From: Pempheris klunzingeri | Lineage: Eukaryota; Chordata; Actinopteri; Acropomatiformes; Pempheridae | Direction: 5' to 3' | Assembly (NCBI RefSeq): GCF_042242105.1 | Contig: NC_092029.1 | Coordinates: 3,324,885 to 3,388,884, forward strand | DNA: 64,000 nucleotides | Shown: piece by piece, positions 60,118 through 64,000 of the stretch | How positions within the stretch are numbered: the first letter of the stretch is position 1 | Layout: each line of letters opens with the position of its first letter | The notes under the pieces: generated by a model | What the model saw: only the letters and a program-made list of their open reading frames with translations | Database searches by the model: none | Told to the model about the DNA's origin: nothing | Position numbers and translations under genes: made by a program

Positions 60118-61389
60118 CTGGAGGTTTTTAACCTCTAACCATGACCAGACGAACTTCACAAACACAAATGGTGTCTGACTGAACCGTCTTAGAATAACTG
60201 GACCATCAGGCCTCCACAGTCCCTTTGTGGACACAAAGTAGCATCTGTTTGTTACAGAGGTTTTCACAAAACGCTGCATTTGGCTGTGTTGTCTGACTTG
60301 GTTTGACGTCACTGCTTCTGGTATAGTTGAGGATGTTTCTCACTCTGTACTGTGTGCACACAGAAGAGGCCGGTCTGTGGTCACTGAACACGGTCTGACA
60401 TGTGTTTGCACTGACATTATGCTACAGTAGGTATAGTCATGTTCATCCACGATGAGGATTTCTAAAAGGAGCTGGAGTGATTAGATTCCTGTGTATTCTA
60501 GTGTGATTTGGGGGGAATTTCTGTGTATTTGGACACATTTTAGCGCCCAGTGTGAACAGAGTTGTCAGCAGCAGCAGTGAGTCTTTGGGCAGATCTCCTC
60601 ATCACACTTTTTCACACGTTCACTCCCCTTTGTGGTGTTTTTACAGCACATCGTTCATGCAGCACGTTTTCACACATCCATAACCTACTACTGACTTCAC
60701 AGGCTGCTCCCATCTGCTTCTTTGTTTGTTTAGGATTATTTCATTTGAATTAAATTACTTTGTCATTAAGTCGACCTGCCTCTGTCCTGATTTCGTCCGA
60801 CTGACTCAAAAGCTCAGACAGCAACAGGCTGCTGTTCATTGTGAATAGAAACTGGTGAGATCCAGGGCTGAGTGTTTTTGGGGGGACAGGGCCTTCTCTA
60901 TTGGATTCCTCTTCCTTCCTCCATCCCGTTGTCCCCCACTACTGACATCTTCAAGACTAAAACACACTTTTAACGGACCCTAACCCAGGTCTGTGTCACT
61001 GTGGGCTCTGTGTGACCACGTGCCTTTACTGTCACTATCATTATCACAGCTATTTATCATCACTCTCATCTCTCTTCTCTTCTCTTACGTTTGTTTCCTT
61101 CTGTTGTTTTCCTCTGTGTCTGCTGTAAAGCACCTGGGATCAGCAGTGTTGGGTGTAAAGTGCCATGTAGATAAAGTTGATTGGATTTTATTTGATTCGG
61201 TGTTTAGCGGTACAACAGTGAACAGTTTAGAGAAGCTTCATTTTATGCAAATGCCCTCTGAAACTGAAGCACGGAGCTGTTTACTGCTCGGCTCCACTAA
61301 GGGATCACTTCCAGTGCAGATACAGGACTACAGTGTCCATTAGTCCCTGTTTGTGTTGTATTAGCTATTAAGAAGAAGAAAAAAGAAGA

Positions 61390-61640
61390 AGAAGCAGAAT
61401 TACTTTATTATTTCCCTTTAAGGAAAAGTTCAATCTTTCCCGTCCAATGTACAGTTTTTACAAACACACACACACACACAGACACACACACACAGGCCCA
61501 AAATACAGACATGCACATGCAAGACCTTTAGACACACAACTGTGGGGAGAGATGGTGAAGTGATGTTCCTGCCACATAGCTGGAGCAGTCAGGGCGTCAG
61601 TGTCTTGCTCAAAGGCATCTCGGCAGTGCCCATGAGGCAA
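61390..61640 (+). repeat. Non-LTR retrotransposon 3'-end-like repeat
   Basis: It begins 'tactttattatttccctt', includes a CA array at about 61464-61495, and contains 'cagtgtcttgctcaaaggca' and 'tctcggcagtgcccatgagg'. I recall the phrase 'cttgctcaagggcacttcgg' from a widespread teleost repeat. It is an old copy with no coding remnant. A TGTAAAGCACCTGGGAT-like tail near 61125 may belong to a separate element. Confidence 0.55.
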
Positions 61641-62003
61641 AATTAGCAAAACTACATGAGACCACAAACGAACAATTAAACATCAAAGTTACTAAAATGA
61701 GGTTCTCTGCTGAAAGAATGGTGAATATCATAGTAAGCTGCTAACAAAGTAAAAGGCAATCAGACAAATCTGCAGGTCTAAATTCACACAGATGAAATCC
61801 AAAGAAAGTTACTAAAAGTTATTTCATGTAAAAACTTCCAAACAACACCATGACGTGTGTTCTTACATGGACAGCATCTTAAAATGAGATGACATCAGTG
61901 CTTTGTGTCTGCTGGTAAGAACTGCTTCAGCACATTAACTTTAAAACCAAACGTTAACACGTTAACTACGACCTCCAAATGGAATCAGGACTGATGTTCT
62001 TCA

Positions 62004-62636
62004 TGTAAAATGATGCTGTGAAGAAATGTTGAACAGCTGTGGACTCATTTCTCTGCTCAGGTGATGCTGGTGTGGAAGCTGTTGATCAGTGGAGTCTGAC
62101 AGAAGCTGAAGGTTCTCCCATGTTCTCATAGTTCACTGTGCCGTCATGTCCGTCTCCACCATGATGCACCTGTGAGAAACAGCAACACACCTGAGTTCAA
62201 ATGGAACAAAGAAATGTTGAATTACTGCATCACAGAGACATCAGCAGTTACCAGCAGCAGCTGATAATCATTTACACTGACTTACAGTCCCTGATCATCC
62301 ATCTACATTTGTGATTTTACTCATCACTTCACTTCACTTTGTGTTTTAACTCACAGTTTTGTCATCAGCTGCTCTCTGCTTCCCTGGAAAATAAACCACA
62401 GAGTCACTTTTCACCTCTAAACTCTTAATCAGTCTGAACAAATGTTGCTCTGAGTTTTCTCACCTCGAGCTCTGAAGAGAAGAACAGTGATCACAGTAAT
62501 CAGGAGGATTTCAGCCACACGTATGACCAACATCATGTAGTCCAGAACAGAACAACCTGCACGAGCTGTGGGACAGAAAACATGTCAGAGAGGAAAGTTT
62601 TCAGCAGGAAATCAGAGGCACAACACGTGTGTTCAG
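62004..62636. repeat. Duplicated membrane/tail block of IgR6 (partner 57714-58346)
   Basis: Nearly identical to the IgR5 block. The similarity ends at 62636, where about 450 bases of unrelated sequence separate it from the next upstream exon. Confidence 0.85.
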
Positions 62637-63551
62637 GGACGTCAGTGTCGGTCGGTCAACACTAAAACATCTCAACTACTAGTAAACGGCTTCACATGAA
62701 ATTTCAGACATTCATGAAAATAAACGAAGCTTTATAACTACGTTCGGGATCAATGACTCACCTCAGTATTAAAACTCATCATATCCACTTCTTCCACCTC
62801 TGACTCAGTTTGCACCTGTTTTTTCTCTCTTTTGTTGAATTCAGGAAGCACTAAAGATCTTTGCTACACGATTTCAAGCAAGATTTCCCTTCATCCCTTC
62901 ATCCCTTCATCCCTCCCCCAGACCCTCCATCCATCCTACCTCCTTCGACTCAGCTCCACTTCCTCACTGTAAAATAAACCATTGGAAGTCGATGACTTTC
63001 TTAGTGAATGTTTGCGTGTGAATTATCCTCCCAAGTCCTGATTTGCTTCGTGTTGAATAATGAAGGAGGGATTTTGTTCCTCACCTTCTTGTGCTGTTGT
63101 TGTTGTTGTTGTTGCCTCCTCACCTGACAAATTAAAAAACAAAAACTGTAAAATGAGAAAACTCCATAACTCAACACAGAGCAGTTTAACGTCACTTCAT
63201 CCTCGTCCTTTTGTTCTGTCACTGGTGGAGATAGATATCATGTGAGAACAAGTAGAAGTATAAATGACACTGCATCATAATTGCTGTGTTTAAGATGTGA
63301 ATACTCACTGACGACAAGAGACTCAGCTGCTGCACGTTTAATAAGCAGAGAGCAGTTCACAGTTACGCTCAGTCTGTCCGATTTAGCCGCGGCACCTTCA
63401 CCGACGTGCCCGGACTGAACGAGCTCTGTTCCTGCTCTGTATCCCGAACGACCCCTGAAGAGCCAGGCGGTGTCGTTGCACCCGTACGGACTGTTTCTAC
63501 TTCCACAAGGCAGCGTGACGTCAGCTCCATCTCTGACAACAGAGCGAGCCT
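62086..63551 (-). pseudogene. IgR6: damaged paralogue of IgR5
   Basis: Recognisable minus-strand exons: domain 1 63309-63551, a domain 2 remnant from 63221 to about 63160, a stalk exon 63085-63123 (GEEA, six Thr, AQE), membrane exon 62464-62565, linker 62355-62383 and tail 62086-62169. Membrane and tail exons are intact and nearly identical to IgR5, including VNYENM. Domain 1 is 81 codons against 104 in IgR5: it keeps LPCG, GCNDTAW and NCSL, then jumps from LLIKR to AAAESLVVS, so the F-strand and its cysteine are missing. Domain 2 breaks off after NCSVLSYG and has no proper donor. No signal-peptide exon is visible up to the window end, though one could lie beyond it. Most likely a pseudogene; a spliced transcript joining domain 1 to stalk and tail remains possible. 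Confidence 0.65.
62884..62916. repeat. (CCCTTCAT)n octamer repeat
   Basis: Three to four copies of an 8-base unit inside the sequence inserted between the IgR6 membrane and stalk exons. Confidence 0.8.
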
Positions 63552-64000
63552 CTGAAGAAGTGAATGCTAAATGAGGAAATCTACTTCCTGTGACACTTCC
63601 TCATTTTGCACCTTTTAGTCTCTTTTGTCAGTTTGTGAATTTATGTTGAAAAACTCTCTGACATCTTTTTCTTTCTTTTTTTAATCTCTCTGAATTTGAA
63701 CAACCAAAAACTGTTCAACTTGTACAGTTTAGCCAATTAATTAACCCTTTAATCACACACTGATTTACACCAATGAAACAGAAGATTGATAATCCGTCTC
63801 CATATTTGTCAAAACTACTGTAAATCATAGTTTCCCAGACAAACTGACTTTAGGCTAAGCAGCAGTTTAACTGAGTCTAACTGAGAGTGCAGCCACTGAA
63901 ATCGTCTAAACCTTCCTGTAATTTCTACCAAATGACATGTAGCTCTTTCCAGGGACCTTTTTGGGAAACTTCTGGACACACACAATAAAGCGTCACCAAG
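63552..64000. other. Upstream flank of IgR6
   Basis: No signal-peptide exon like those of the other receptors was found. A TTAACCCTTTAATC stretch near 63740 resembles the end of the MITE at 56.1 kb, but no partner end is inside the window. Confidence 0.45.

Larger units (their letters stand above)
59422..62085. other. Spacer between IgR5 and IgR6
   Basis: It holds the IgR5 5' flank, the patch at 59930-60117 shared with the IgR2 flank, and retroelement-tail-like sequences at about 61100-61200 and 61390-61640. No gene is seen; the longer open frames lack similarity and splice support. Confidence 0.55.

Noticed and set aside
63001-63222. 73-codon minus-strand frame taken as a small receptor protein
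   Set aside because: Its start is the IgR6 domain 2 remnant and the rest is intron and stalk-exon sequence in the wrong frame.

Overview
The window looks like nuclear DNA of a ray-finned, probably percomorph, fish. Genes are split into short exons with GT-AG introns. Dinucleotide repeats and teleost-type interspersed repeats are dense. Two genes, zfand3 and btbd9, are neighbours in other vertebrates. The remaining genes form a tandem family of fish-type immunoglobulin-superfamily receptors. Every gene I can support is on the minus strand.

Layout, left to right. At 1-11.2 kb I see no exon, only CA/TG repeats and interspersed repeats; this may be intron or flank of the next gene. At 11.2-11.36 kb is a first coding exon for a type II membrane (Golgi glycosyltransferase-like) protein. 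11.4-19.7 kb is repeat-rich and includes a hammerhead-ribozyme-like core, probably from a Penelope-type retroelement, and the zfand3 3' UTR. At 19.7-30.1 kb is a complete six-exon zfand3 model (230 aa). At 33.85-39.52 kb is a complete ten-exon btbd9 model (621 aa), with a promoter region rich in GCTAAC/GTTAGC motifs.

At 41.7-63.6 kb is the most interesting part: six tandem minus-strand receptor genes, here called IgR1 to IgR6. The usual plan is signal peptide, two Ig domains each with an extra cysteine pair, short stalk, one membrane helix and a tyrosine-motif tail. IgR1 has three ITIM-type motifs. IgR2 and IgR3 have one (VNYENV and VNYENI). IgR4 has one Ig domain, a Thr-rich stalk and two ITIMs. 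IgR5 has VNYENM, a YxxM/YxN motif like CD28-type costimulatory receptors, with Arg and Glu in its membrane helix. IgR6 keeps the IgR5 tail but its Ig exons are damaged.

Nearly identical outer domains joined to different tails, plus changes clustered in Ig loops, suggest a paired inhibitory/activating receptor cluster shaped by tandem duplication and exchange. Exon models come from reading splice sites and homology by eye. No search, alignment program or transcript data was available, and family names rest on recalled knowledge.
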